From positions 1-31,186 of IMG/VR virus record IMGVR_UViG_3300008452_007696: a DNA stretch of 31,186 nucleotides. The stretch is one strand, 5' to 3'. The first letter of the stretch is position 1; every line of letters starts with the position of its first letter. This document shows, piece after piece, positions 1 to 8,249 of the stretch. This stretch comes from a virus. The position numbers and the translations under genes are program-made. Under the pieces are notes generated by a model, which saw nothing but the letters and a program-made list of their open reading frames with translations, was not told the origin of the DNA and searched no databases.

Positions 1-255
1 TCTGATTCAGTTATTGCAGATACTTGGATTAATGATGAATTGGTTTGGTCTGATGTATATTCTAAAAAACCTGAAGAGTATTTAGAAATGATTGCTAAAG
101 GTGAAGTCCCAAGATGGGATACAACAACTGGTAAATATGTTTCAAATTCCACTCAAGAAATTGAAATGTCTAAACCATCTTCACCAACAAAAACATCAGT
201 TCCTCAAGTTGACCCACAAGAAGACATGGAGGGGGATGACGACCTACCATTCTAA
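1..255 (+). CDS. Single-stranded DNA-binding protein, C-terminal end (partial)
   Basis: The frame is open from the first base of the window, so this is the last 84 residues of a gene that begins upstream. What is visible is a polar, Ser/Thr/Pro/Gln-rich linker (about residues 45-72 of the fragment) ending in an acidic tip, EDMEGDDDLPF. An Asp-rich tip closing in Leu/Ile-Pro-Phe is the hallmark of bacterial-type SSB proteins, where it docks partner enzymes; the T4 gp32 tail is acidic but does not end this way. The OB-fold is outside the window, so the family call rests on the tail plus the position just before uvsX, helicase and exonuclease genes. The expected role is coating single-stranded DNA at the phage replication fork. 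An in-frame TTG at 40 is not a convincing start because coding continues upstream of it. An unrelated protein with a similar acidic end cannot be excluded. Confidence 0.7.
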   Translation, partial: SDSVIADTWINDELVWSDVYSKKPEEYLEMIAKGEVPRWDTTTGKYVSNSTQEIEMSKPSSPTKTSVPQVDPQEDMEGDDDLPF

Positions 256-262
256 TTAAAAT

Positions 263-308
263 GAACTTGGACACATACTTAGACATTGTGTCCAAGTTCT
301 TCTTTTTT
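263..308 (+). terminator. Rho-independent terminator after the SSB-like gene
   Basis: A perfect 13-bp stem (GAACTTGGACACA at 263-275 pairing with 287-299) encloses an 11-base loop and is followed by a T-rich tail at 300-308. It begins 8 bases after the SSB stop codon and ends 25 bases before uvsX. It would end or attenuate transcription between the two genes and could also protect the ssb mRNA 3' end. Confidence 0.85.
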
Positions 309-333
309 AATTAAAAACAATAGAAAATATACA

Positions 334-1332
334 ATGGCAATCAAGAAAAAAGAATTCGATTATATATCCAAATTCTCATCAAAAACAAAATATAAGGATG
401 AAAACTTTTATTATTGTGGTGAGGCGTTTAACAACGCATGTGGATTACCAGGACCCGTGATGGGAGGTATTAATATGTTCTTAGGACATACAAACTCATC
501 AAAAACAACCGCAATGATTTTAGCTGCGGTTGATGCACAAAAGAAAGGCCATTTACCCGTACTTATTATCACTGAAAGAAAATGGAAATGGGAACACGCA
601 ATTGAACTTGGTTTCCAAGCTGAAAAAGATGCGAATGGCGAGTGGACAGGTGATTTTATTTTCAATGATTCATTTGACTATATTGAACAAGCAACCGATT
701 TTATAAATGACATCATTGATGCTCATGAAAAAGGTGAAATCCCAAGACACATTTTATTTTGTTGGGATTCAATTGGTTCAATACCATGTAAGATGACTTT
801 TGATGGTAAAGGTGGTAAACAACACAACGCAAGTGCATTATCCGATAAAATTGGTATGGGTATTCACTCAAGAATTACCAAATCAAAAAAAGAAGATTAC
901 CCATCTAAAGACTCGTCATATTATTTGACAATGGTTGTGGTGAATCAACCATGGGTAGAATTACCTGACAATCCAATGGGTCAACCTGAAATCAAACCAA
1001 AAGGTGGTGAAGCATTAAAATTAGCGTCTTCACTTATCTTCTTATTTGGTAATCAGAAAAAATCAGGTATCAACCACATTGATGCAACCAAAGACGGTAG
1101 AAAAATTGTTTACGCTGTTAGAACCAAAATTTCAATCCTTAAAAACCACGTTAATGGATTAGGTTACAAAGACGGTAAAGTTATCGTTGTCCATAATGGA
1201 TATATTGCCGACACCAAAGAAGCTTTGGAGTCGTATAAAAAAGAATATTCAAGTTTTTGGAAAGAAAAATTAGGGTCTAGCGACTTTGATTTAGCGGAAT
1301 CAACAACTTACGATTTCGAAGAAGAAGATTAA
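334..1332 (+). CDS. uvsX: UvsX-type RecA-like recombinase
   Basis: This 332-residue protein is expected to form ATP-dependent filaments on single-stranded DNA and carry out strand exchange for recombination-dependent replication and repair. It has a P-loop at residues 51-58 (GHTNSSKT), with Ser before the Lys as in T4 UvsX rather than the Gly of bacterial RecA. Walker B is around 140-149 (ILFCWDSIGS, Asp145). A VVVNQ segment at 201-205 corresponds to the RecA motif ending in Gln, followed by the KPKGGEALKL segment at 221-230 in the DNA-binding loop region. The C-terminus is acidic (DFEEED). The ATG at 334 is chosen; an in-frame TTG at 286 lies inside the terminator stem and would add 16 unlike residues. 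There is no Shine-Dalgarno sequence; the leader is A-rich. Placement after an SSB-like gene fits the UvsX and gp32 partnership. Length is somewhat shorter than T4 UvsX. Confidence 0.9.
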   Translation: MAIKKKEFDYISKFSSKTKYKDENFYYCGEAFNNACGLPGPVMGGINMFLGHTNSSKTTAMILAAVDAQKKGHLPVLIITERKWKWEHAIELGFQAEKDANGEWTGDFIFNDSFDYIEQATDFINDIIDAHEKGEIPRHILFCWDSIGSIPCKMTFDGKGGKQHNASALSDKIGMGIHSRITKSKKEDYPSKDSSYYLTMVVVNQPWVELPDNPMGQPEIKPKGGEALKLASSLIFLFGNQKKSGINHIDATKDGRKIVYAVRTKISILKNHVNGLGYKDGKVIVVHNGYIADTKEALESYKKEYSSFWKEKLGSSDFDLAESTTYDFEEED

Positions 1333-1363
1333 TTTTTGTTTAACCCTATAAGAGTGATGATTA

Positions 1364-2386
1364 ATGTCTAATGTATTATTGGTAGATGGTGACAATTTAC
1401 TTACTATTGGTTTTTTTGGATTAAAAAATCACTTTTATAAGGGGGAACATATTGGTGGGATATATCATTTTATAAACACCTTAAGACGAACAATTGAAAT
1501 CCATCATTTGGATAAGATTGTCGTTTTTTGGGATGGACAAGATGGTTCTATAACAAGAAAAAGGTTCTACCATCAATACAAAGAGAATAGAAAATCTCGT
1601 ATCAGGTCTGAAGAAGAATTACATTCTTACGGAAAACAAAGAAACAGAATTAAACAATATCTTGAAGAACTATTTGTTAGACAAGGTGAATATGAATTCT
1701 GTGAGTCAGACGATTCAATCGCATATTATGTTCAAAACTCACCAAAAGAAAACAAAATAATTTTTTCTTCAGATGGTGATTTGACTCAATTAGTTTCAGA
1801 AAATACCAAACTCTTTAATCCCTCACACAGTAAAATATACCAACCAAATGATATGTTCGTTTATGACCATGAACAAATTCTTATACAGAATATAAAATTG
1901 GTCAAGATGATTTGTGGTGACCCATCGGATAATATTGCGGGCATCAAAAATTTAGGTGTCAGGAGATTAATTTCATTAGTTCCTGAAATTAAAACCGAAG
2001 AGATTACCGTTGAATTTATTCTTGAAAGATTTAACAATTTATTTGAGGAAGACAACGATAATCGTCTTGTAAAGAATCTTCTGACAGGTGTTACCAAATA
2101 TGGGATATTAGGTGAGGAATTTTTTGATGTCAATAGTCGTATTGTAAGTCTTGATAATCCTTTCTTAACTGATGAAGCAAGGGAATCTATAACTTCATTA
2201 ATAAACGATTTGATTGACCCTGAAGGTCGGTCATATAAAAACACCATGAAGATGATGATGGAAGATGGTATATTTTTATTACTTCCAAAATCGGATGATG
2301 CGTGGATAAACTTCCTCAATCCATTTTTAAGATTAACAAGAAAAGAAAAGAATAAAAAATTAATTAAAATCAAAAACAATGAGTAA
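1364..2386 (+). CDS. rnh: FEN-type 5'-3' exonuclease (T4 RNase H-like)
   Basis: This 340-residue protein is a member of the 5'-nuclease (FEN/T4 RNase H) family, which removes RNA primers and 5' flaps from lagging-strand fragments using two metal ions. Visible acidic motifs run in family order: VDGDN (Asp8, Asp10), VVFWDGQDGSITRKRF (Asp57 with the basic Arg/Lys cluster at 65-67), CESDDSIAYY (Glu114, Asp116, Asp117), FSSDGDLTQLV (Asp137, Asp139) and CGDPSDNIAGIKNLG (Asp186, Asp189). The last runs into the helix-three-turn-helix that grips duplex DNA. All expected metal ligands appear intact. It starts 31 bases after uvsX and its last 8 bases overlap the next gene, so it is probably translated from the same mRNA. 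The family is confident; equivalence to T4 RNase H rather than another phage FEN is inferred from context. Confidence 0.88.
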   Translation: MSNVLLVDGDNLLTIGFFGLKNHFYKGEHIGGIYHFINTLRRTIEIHHLDKIVVFWDGQDGSITRKRFYHQYKENRKSRIRSEEELHSYGKQRNRIKQYLEELFVRQGEYEFCESDDSIAYYVQNSPKENKIIFSSDGDLTQLVSENTKLFNPSHSKIYQPNDMFVYDHEQILIQNIKLVKMICGDPSDNIAGIKNLGVRRLISLVPEIKTEEITVEFILERFNNLFEEDNDNRLVKNLLTGVTKYGILGEEFFDVNSRIVSLDNPFLTDEARESITSLINDLIDPEGRSYKNTMKMMMEDGIFLLLPKSDDAWINFLNPFLRLTRKEKNKKLIKIKNNE

Positions 2387-2822
2387 TCAAGAAGTAACAA
2401 AGTTCGAGTTCCTTTTGACATTAGAAGGAAACATTATCTGTCAGCGCTTCTTCAATGTAAGAGAGCATAACCCAAAGTCGAGACGTTCTATGGATTTACA
2501 CTATTACGTTAAAAATATTTGTGACGATATTGGTGTAGATTTGAAAACAAAAACATTGGATTATCTACATGAAAATCGTGATTATTTTTACGGTTTGGAT
2601 AGTGCAGAAACCGATGAACAAAATGAAAAAGAGTACTTTTTGCTCGAGATTAAGATGGGTGACGATGTATTTATTCAAAGGATGTTTTCCGCTAAAGTCT
2701 ATCACCCAAAGGTTAGATATACGGTAGACATTCGTCCTTATTTAAAGAGATATTTGTCAGATTTAACCGACATTTTATCATCTAGAGATTTGGAAACAAC
2801 TTATTTAAACTATCAATTATAA
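2379..2822 (+). CDS. Unknown 147-residue protein with internal duplication
   Basis: I do not recognise this protein. Its start overlaps the end of the exonuclease gene by 8 bases and it ends 14 bases before the helicase gene, so it sits in the replication operon. It is built from two related halves. Residues 10-51 and 86-129 share the pattern F-L-L, then Q-R-x-F, then P-K-x-R, then Asp with Leu/Ile, then Tyr with Val/Leu-Lys, then a closing Asp. They are joined by a polar linker rich in Asp, Glu and Asn (about 62-85). No signal peptide or membrane segment is seen, so it is probably cytoplasmic. The location suggests a replication accessory factor such as a helicase loader, but no motif shows this; T4 gp59-like identity is not supported. 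Confidence 0.75.
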   Translation: MSNQEVTKFEFLLTLEGNIICQRFFNVREHNPKSRRSMDLHYYVKNICDDIGVDLKTKTLDYLHENRDYFYGLDSAETDEQNEKEYFLLEIKMGDDVFIQRMFSAKVYHPKVRYTVDIRPYLKRYLSDLTDILSSRDLETTYLNYQL

Positions 2823-2836
2823 AAAAATAAAAAACT

Positions 2837-4213
2837 ATGTCAGAAAAAAATTTTGGTTTTCTCGGAGCGTCATTTCAACAAACGTTAATTAAATCAATTG
2901 TAGAGGATAAAAAGTACGGTGAACAGATTATTGATGTAATCGAGAGCAAATATTTTGATAATAGTTCTTTTAGATTTATTACCTCCCATATCAAAGAGTA
3001 CTATCAGAAATATGGGAAAATTCCTGATTATCAAAGTTTGTGTCAAACTATAATTCTTGAAATGGGTTCACAAGAAACCGCGAGAATACATTTAGATACA
3101 ATTCACGACATCAAAGAAAATACCGTAGATGACCCAATGGTCAGAGAAGAGGCTTTGAATTTTTGTAAACAACAAAATTTAAAGAAGGAACTTAAAATGG
3201 TAACAACCATTATTGAAAATGGTAAATTCCAAGAGTATCATAAGATTGAAGGTATTATTCAAAAGGCACTACAAGTCGGATTACCACCTGAAGAATGTAT
3301 GGATGTTTTTCACAATATCGACGCCGCTTTAGAAAAAGATAATAGACAACCAATACCAACAGGTATAGAGGGTCTTGACACCGCTTTAAAAGGTGGTTTG
3401 GGTATTGGGGAACTTGGTGTTGTATTAGCACCAACAGGTACGGGTAAAACGACCATATTATCATTATTTGCAAATACTGCTTACTTACATGGGTACAATG
3501 TTCTTCAAATATTTTTTGAAGACAATCCCGATAACATCAAAAAGAAACATTACACAATTTGGTCAGGAATTGCACCCGATGAACAACCTGAAAATAAAGA
3601 TTTTGTAAAAGAAAAGATAAACGAGGTTCAAACTCAAAGTAAAGGAACCTTGGATATTTTAAAGTTACCAAGTGATTCAGTTTCAATATCTGAGATTAAA
3701 TCTCGATTGAGAAAAAGAATTTCAGAAGGTAAAAAGATTGACCTTTTAGTTATTGATTATGTCGACTGTATCAGTCCCGAAAAATCTAATTTCGGTGAAG
3801 AATGGAAAGGTGAAGGTTCAGTAATGAGAAGTTTAGAAGCGATGACAAGTGAATTTGGAATTGTTATATGGACGGCTACTCAGGGTAACAGAGAATCTAT
3901 TTCATCTGAAGTTGTAAACAGTGACCAAATGGGTGGGTCAATTAAAAAAGCGCAAATTGCCCACGTAATTTTATCAATAGGTAAAACCATAGAACAAAAA
4001 GAACATAACTTAGCAACCATGACTTTACTTAAGTCAAGAATTGGTCGTGACGGAATTATTTGGCAGAATTGTAAATTTGACAATAGACTGTTAGTCATTG
4101 ATACTGAGTCTCAAACAACACTCCTTGGTCATAAAGAGGAGAAACAAAAAAACGCTGCTGACAGGGTGAGAGAAGCTTTCACCAAAAGACAGGAAACTTT
4201 AAACAGAAATTAA
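2837..4213 (+). CDS. 41: Replicative DNA helicase, DnaB/gp41 family
   Basis: This 458-residue protein should form the hexameric 5'-3' helicase that unwinds DNA at the phage fork. The N-terminal about 140 residues form a helical region like the DnaB/gp41 N-domain. A connecting segment ([20 protein letters not shown], about 174-193) leads into the RecA-like motor typical of DnaB. Walker A is PTGTGKTT at 199-206, preceded by the strand LGVVLA. Walker B is [10 protein letters not shown] at 301-310. The motif with a sensor Gln lies at WTATQGNR (345-352). A basic stretch KSRIGRDG at 399-406 corresponds to the DnaB arginine-finger region. The length is close to T4 gp41 and bacterial DnaB. No intein or primase domain is present. 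The start at 2837 follows an A-rich leader with no Shine-Dalgarno sequence. Confidence 0.92.
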   Translation: MSEKNFGFLGASFQQTLIKSIVEDKKYGEQIIDVIESKYFDNSSFRFITSHIKEYYQKYGKIPDYQSLCQTIILEMGSQETARIHLDTIHDIKENTVDDPMVREEALNFCKQQNLKKELKMVTTIIENGKFQEYHKIEGIIQKALQVGLPPEECMDVFHNIDAALEKDNRQPIPTGIEGLDTALKGGLGIGELGVVLAPTGTGKTTILSLFANTAYLHGYNVLQIFFEDNPDNIKKKHYTIWSGIAPDEQPENKDFVKEKINEVQTQSKGTLDILKLPSDSVSISEIKSRLRKRISEGKKIDLLVIDYVDCISPEKSNFGEEWKGEGSVMRSLEAMTSEFGIVIWTATQGNRESISSEVVNSDQMGGSIKKAQIAHVILSIGKTIEQKEHNLATMTLLKSRIGRDGIIWQNCKFDNRLLVIDTESQTTLLGHKEEKQKNAADRVREAFTKRQETLNRN

Positions 4214-4227
4214 TAATTATTATCACC

Positions 4228-5205
4228 ATGACAGAGAAGATTTTGAAAGAAAATCCAGGACGTTTTGTCCTTTTTCCAATCGAACACCACGACATTTGGA
4301 AACTTTACAAACAACAAGAAGCATGTTTTTGGACTGCTGAAGAAATTGATTTAGCTCAAGACATTTATGATTGGGAAAACAAACTAAATGAAGATGAACA
4401 ACATTTTGTTAAAAACGTATTAGCATTTTTCGCCGCTTCGGATGGTATTGTAAATGAAAACATTGCAATGAATTTTGTGAATGCGGTACAATATACGGAA
4501 GCTAAAATGTTTTATGGTTTCCAAATCATGATGGAAAATATTCACAGTGAAACTTATTCTTTGTTGATTGATACATATATCAAGGATAAACAAGAACAAG
4601 GTAGATTATTTAATGCAATTGACACAATCCCTGCTGTTAAGAAAAAGGCGGAATGGGCGTTAAAGTATATTGAAAAGGGTACCTTCGTTGAAAGACTTAT
4701 TGCCTTTGCTGCTGTTGAGGGTATTTTCTTTTCTGGCTCATTCTGTTCTATTTTCTGGCTCAAAAAACGTGGTTTAATGCCGGGTTTAACCTTTTCAAAT
4801 GAGCTTATTTCAAGAGATGAAGGAATGCACTGTGACTTTGCTTGTCATTTGTTTAATCACCATATTGAAAATAAATTAAGTGAGAAGAGAATTAAAGACA
4901 TTATCTGTGGAGCTTTAGAGATTGAAAAAGAATTTATTTTAGAGGCACTACCTGTTAAACTAATTGGTATGAATTCAGATTTGATGTCTCAATATTTGGA
5001 ATTTGTGACCGATAGACTATTAATGTCATTAAATTGTTCAAAGGTCTACAATGTTGAAAATCCATTTGATTTCATGCAAAATATTGCTCTTCAAGGTAAG
5101 ACTAATTTCTTTGAAAAAAGAGTTGCTGAATATCAAAAAGCTGGTGTGAATAATAACGTTTCCATTGAAGATATGGATACATCATTTGAAGATATAGATT
5201 TTTAA
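4228..5205 (+). CDS. nrdB: Ribonucleotide reductase class I, small (radical) subunit
   Basis: This 325-residue protein is the beta subunit of class I ribonucleotide reductase, which makes the tyrosyl radical used by NrdA to produce deoxynucleotides. The whole set of expected diiron residues is visible: Asp72, Glu103, His106, Glu164, Glu198 and His201, with radical Tyr110 in MENIHSETY. Signature stretches such as [36 protein letters not shown] and [15 protein letters not shown] resemble the eukaryotic-type R2 more than the Escherichia coli type. The C-terminus SFEDIDF matches the tail peptide that docks in the large subunit. It is followed by nrdA after 7 bases, so the two are co-translated; the order is small subunit first. 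The enzyme looks fully functional. Confidence 0.96.
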   Translation: MTEKILKENPGRFVLFPIEHHDIWKLYKQQEACFWTAEEIDLAQDIYDWENKLNEDEQHFVKNVLAFFAASDGIVNENIAMNFVNAVQYTEAKMFYGFQIMMENIHSETYSLLIDTYIKDKQEQGRLFNAIDTIPAVKKKAEWALKYIEKGTFVERLIAFAAVEGIFFSGSFCSIFWLKKRGLMPGLTFSNELISRDEGMHCDFACHLFNHHIENKLSEKRIKDIICGALEIEKEFILEALPVKLIGMNSDLMSQYLEFVTDRLLMSLNCSKVYNVENPFDFMQNIALQGKTNFFEKRVAEYQKAGVNNNVSIEDMDTSFEDIDF

Positions 5206-5212
5206 TTAGATT

Positions 5213-7645
5213 ATGAAAGTAAAAAAGAGAGATGGCTCATTGGAAGAAATGAGATATGACAAAATCACCAGAAGAATACAATATTTCTGTGATGATTTGA
5301 ATTTAGAATACATTGACCCAACATTAGTGACTCTTAAAGTTACTCAAGGGATTTACGATGGTATATCTACAACTGAGTTGGACACATTAGCAGCCGAGAC
5401 GGCTGCGTCTATGGTAACAACACATTCAGACTATGCTAAATTAGCTGGAAGATTGGCGGTGTCAAATCTACATAAAACGACACCAAAAAAGTTTTCCCAA
5501 TGTATTAAAGAACTTCACTCATTTATTGAACCAAGAACAGGAAAAGATTCATCTTTAATATCAGATGAGGTTTATCAATTTGTGATTCAAAACAAAGAAT
5601 CTTTAGATGGTGCGATTGTTCAAGAGAGAGATTTTGATTTTGATTATTTTGGATTTAAAACTCTTGAACGTTCTTACCTTTTGAAAATCGGAAGAAGAAT
5701 CGTTGAAAGACCTCAATATATGTACATGAGAGTTGCTGTTGGTATTTGTAATGGTGACTTAGAAACTGCTTTGAGAATTTATGACGATTTATCACAACAT
5801 TTTTACACTCACGCAACTCCAACTTTGTTTAATGCCGGTACTCGTAGACCACAAATGTCTTCTTGTTTCTTAATTGGTAATAAAGGTGATGACATTGATG
5901 GTTTGTTTGACACAATTAAAGATGTTGCTAAAATTTCAAAATGGGCTGGTGGTATCGGACTACATGTTCATGATGTTAGAGCCAAGGGTTCATATATTAA
6001 AGGAACAGGTGGTGAATCAGACGGACTACTCCCGATGATGAAAACATACAATGAAGTCGCTCGTTGGATTAATCAGGGTGGTAAAAGAAAAGGTTCTTTC
6101 GCGATTTATCTTGAGCCATGGCACGCAGATGTTTTTGAATTTATTGATTTGAGAAAAAATCACGGTAAAGAAGAATTAAGGGCTCGTGATTTATTCTTAG
6201 CGATGTGGACACCCAATCTTTTTATGAAAAGAGTTGAGGAAGACGGGGAGTGGTCACTATTTTCACCTGATGAAGCTCCTGGTTTGTCAGACGCTTATGA
6301 TGACCCATTTTCTTTTACTCAAGAATTCACAGAATTGTACGAAAGGTATGAGAAAGAGGGTCGAGCAAGAAAAGTTGTTAAAGCGAGAAAATTAATGGAC
6401 GCAATTTTAACGGCACAAATTGAGACCGGTACCCCATACATGTTGTACAAGGATGCTGCTAATTACAAATCAAACCAAAAGAACTTAGGTACAATTAAAT
6501 CATCTAATTTGTGTACCGAGATTATTGAGTACTCAAGCCCAACAGAACAAGCGGTTTGTAATTTAGCGTCAATCGCATTACCAAAATACATCATTAATAA
6601 AGAATTTAATCATGAACTACTTTATGATAATGTATATCAAGTTGTGAAAAACCTAAACAACGTTATTGATTTGAATTTTTACCCTACTGAGGAAACAAAA
6701 CTTTCAAACATGAAACATAGACCAGTTGGTTTAGGTGTACAAGGATTGGCGGATGTGTTTTGTATGTTAAAATTACCTTTTGAAAGTGAGGATTCGGACA
6801 AATTACAAGTAGAAATATTTGAAACAATTTATTTCGCGGCTCTCACATCGTCTAAAGACTTGGCTGTTGAAAACGGGGCGTACTCTTCATTTGAAGGTTC
6901 TCCGTTATCTAAAGGTCAATTTCAATACGAGTTATGGGGTAAAACAGACAAGGACACAAGTGGAAGATGGGATTGGAAGTCACTAAGAAAAGATGTTGTT
7001 AAACATGGTGTAAGAAACTCTCTATTAGTTGCTCCTATGCCAACAGCATCTACCGCACAAATTCTTGGTAATAATGAAGCATTTGAACCATTTACATCTA
7101 ACCTTTACTCAAGAAGAACATTAGGAGGTGAATTTATTGTAATCAATAAACATCTCGTAAATGAATTACTTGAAAGAGGATTGTGGTCTGACGAATTAAA
7201 GAAAAAACTAATCATGGAAAATGGTTCTGTTCAAAACATTCCTGAGGTACCTGTTGATGTGAAAGAAGTTTACAAAACAGTTTGGGAAATGTCTCAAAAA
7301 AGAATCTTAACCATGGCGGCAAACAGGTCAATTTACATTGACCAATCACAGTCTTTAAATTTATTTATTGACAACGCAAACAAAACCAAAGTTTTAGCCG
7401 CACATCTTTATGGATGGAAACTTGGTTTAAAAACGGGTATGTATTATTTACGAACCAGAGCTGCTGTTGACCCATTAAAGGGTTTAGGAATCGACACCTC
7501 AACAGCAAAACCCACAGTTGAAGCTAAAGAAGTACAAAATACTTCATACAACCAAAATAATCAAAAAGAAGAAGAAGTCGTGGAGATGTCAATACCATCA
7601 AGACCAACAGATTCTCCTTTTGAATGTGAAGGTTGTGGCTCGTAA
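5213..7645 (+). CDS. nrdA: Ribonucleotide reductase class I, large (catalytic) subunit
   Basis: This 810-residue alpha subunit reduces ribonucleoside diphosphates. An ATP-cone-like allosteric domain occupies about residues 1-90 (KVKKRDGSLEEMRYDKI). The catalytic barrel contains SSCFLIG (Cys218), NLCTE (Asn432, Cys434, Glu436) and AVCNLAS (Cys449), the expected thiyl and redox cysteines. PMPTASTAQILGNNEAFEPF carries the class I signature. The radical-transfer Tyr pair is at about 744-745 (MYYLRTRAA). A flexible, Gln/Glu-rich tail ends in CEGC (Cys805, Cys808), the pair that accepts electrons from thioredoxin or glutaredoxin. All key residues are present, so it should be active. It begins 7 bases after nrdB and is the last gene before a terminator. 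No thioredoxin or glutaredoxin gene lies next to it in the window. Confidence 0.97.
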   Translation: MKVKKRDGSLEEMRYDKITRRIQYFCDDLNLEYIDPTLVTLKVTQGIYDGISTTELDTLAAETAASMVTTHSDYAKLAGRLAVSNLHKTTPKKFSQCIKELHSFIEPRTGKDSSLISDEVYQFVIQNKESLDGAIVQERDFDFDYFGFKTLERSYLLKIGRRIVERPQYMYMRVAVGICNGDLETALRIYDDLSQHFYTHATPTLFNAGTRRPQMSSCFLIGNKGDDIDGLFDTIKDVAKISKWAGGIGLHVHDVRAKGSYIKGTGGESDGLLPMMKTYNEVARWINQGGKRKGSFAIYLEPWHADVFEFIDLRKNHGKEELRARDLFLAMWTPNLFMKRVEEDGEWSLFSPDEAPGLSDAYDDPFSFTQEFTELYERYEKEGRARKVVKARKLMDAILTAQIETGTPYMLYKDAANYKSNQKNLGTIKSSNLCTEIIEYSSPTEQAVCNLASIALPKYIINKEFNHELLYDNVYQVVKNLNNVIDLNFYPTEETKLSNMKHRPVGLGVQGLADVFCMLKLPFESEDSDKLQVEIFETIYFAALTSSKDLAVENGAYSSFEGSPLSKGQFQYELWGKTDKDTSGRWDWKSLRKDVVKHGVRNSLLVAPMPTASTAQILGNNEAFEPFTSNLYSRRTLGGEFIVINKHLVNELLERGLWSDELKKKLIMENGSVQNIPEVPVDVKEVYKTVWEMSQKRILTMAANRSIYIDQSQSLNLFIDNANKTKVLAAHLYGWKLGLKTGMYYLRTRAAVDPLKGLGIDTSTAKPTVEAKEVQNTSYNQNNQKEEEVVEMSIPSRPTDSPFECEGCGS

Positions 7646-7691
7646 CTGTAGGTGGCTCCATTGATATTTTATAATTAACCATACATCTACT

Positions 7692-7726
7692 TTGTTTGAT
7701 TATACAGGAGCAAAAAAATCAAACAA
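7692..7726 (+). repeat. AT-rich inverted repeat upstream of the terminator
   Basis: A perfect 10-bp inverted repeat (TTGTTTGATT at 7692-7701 and its complement at 7717-7726) flanks a 15-base A-rich loop. It lies between nrdA and the terminator that starts 5 bases later. It could be an RNA hairpin, a protein-binding site or chance in AT-rich DNA. No T-run follows it directly, so it is not a terminator by itself. Confidence 0.4.
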
Positions 7727-7731
7727 TATAT

Positions 7732-7758
7732 AATCCCAACTTCGGTTGGGATTTTTTT
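7732..7758 (+). terminator. Rho-independent terminator after nrdA
   Basis: A 9-bp stem (AATCCCAAC pairing with GTTGGGATT) is closed by a TTCG tetraloop in the stable C(UUCG)G context and followed by a run of seven T at 7752-7758. It ends the replication/nucleotide operon before the structural genes. Confidence 0.92.
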
Positions 7759-7797
7759 ATTTATTAGTATTTGTTCTTTAGTTATATTTATTAGTAT
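7758..7797 (+). promoter_or_regulatory. Paired TATTTATTAGTAT boxes, candidate late promoter or leader element
   Basis: The 13-base sequence TATTTATTAGTAT occurs twice, at 7758-7770 and 7785-7797, 27 bases apart. The second copy runs into the ATG of the gp25-like gene. The core TATTTAT resembles the inverse of the T4 late promoter TATAAATA, and the position right after a terminator and before the first structural gene fits a late transcription start. Related TATTTAT boxes precede the genes at 10135 and 18045. AT-rich DNA produces such strings by chance, so the regulatory role is inference. Confidence 0.4.
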
Positions 7798-8248
7798 GGC
7801 GATTACATATGGTATAGATTTTCCATTCAGAATTAGTCCTAAGGGTGATTTTTTGGTTATGACCGAAACCCCTGAGAGAGAGATTCGTGCAAACTTGATT
7901 CACTTGTTATTAACAAGAAAGGGTTCAAGATATTATTTACCTGATTTTGGGACTAGATTATATGAATTTATTTTTGAACCAAATGACGCTGTAACATGGG
8001 GTCAGATAGAAGATGAAATAAGAACTGCGGTGAAATTATACATACCTAATTTAGAAATAAAATCAATTAGAGTTACACCCGCTGACCAAGACCCTGAAGA
8101 ATCTATGAGCCCACAAGAAGATGAGGACTCAAGATTGTTTAGAGTTTCTGATTATTCAACCAAACCATATACCGCAAAAGTTCGAATTGACTATGACATA
8201 AATAACGAACCTTTTGTTTCGTCCGATTTTATAATTATTAACATATAA
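7796..8248 (+). CDS. 25: Baseplate wedge protein, gp25/W family
   Basis: This 150-residue protein matches the gp25 / P2 gpW family, the small conserved wedge subunit of contractile baseplates that helps attach the sheath. The core is visible at residues 26-62: PEREIRANLIHLLLTRKGSR, followed by a Pro-Asp-Phe-Gly loop and LYEFIFEPND, the characteristic LLxR-G-x-R, P-x-F-G, FEP pattern. An acidic insertion (about 95-113) precedes a final beta segment. The length is close to T4 gp25. It is the first gene after the terminator and is followed one base later by the gp6-like gene, the usual gp25-gp6 (W-J) adjacency. The ATG at 7796 has no Shine-Dalgarno sequence. Confidence 0.9.
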   Translation: MAITYGIDFPFRISPKGDFLVMTETPEREIRANLIHLLLTRKGSRYYLPDFGTRLYEFIFEPNDAVTWGQIEDEIRTAVKLYIPNLEIKSIRVTPADQDPEESMSPQEDEDSRLFRVSDYSTKPYTAKVRIDYDINNEPFVSSDFIIINI

Positions 8249-8249
8249 T

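Noticed and set aside
40-255. TTG start for the first gene as a complete 71-residue protein
   Set aside because: The same frame is open to the first base of the window with protein-like sequence, so the gene is simply cut by the window edge.
286-333. Earlier TTG start for uvsX
   Set aside because: It lies inside the terminator stem-loop and adds 16 residues unlike the family; the ATG at 334 is the natural start.
1861-2421. 186-codon reverse-strand frame opposite the exonuclease gene
   Set aside because: It is a shadow of a confident + strand gene with conserved active-site motifs; the window shows no other reverse-strand genes.
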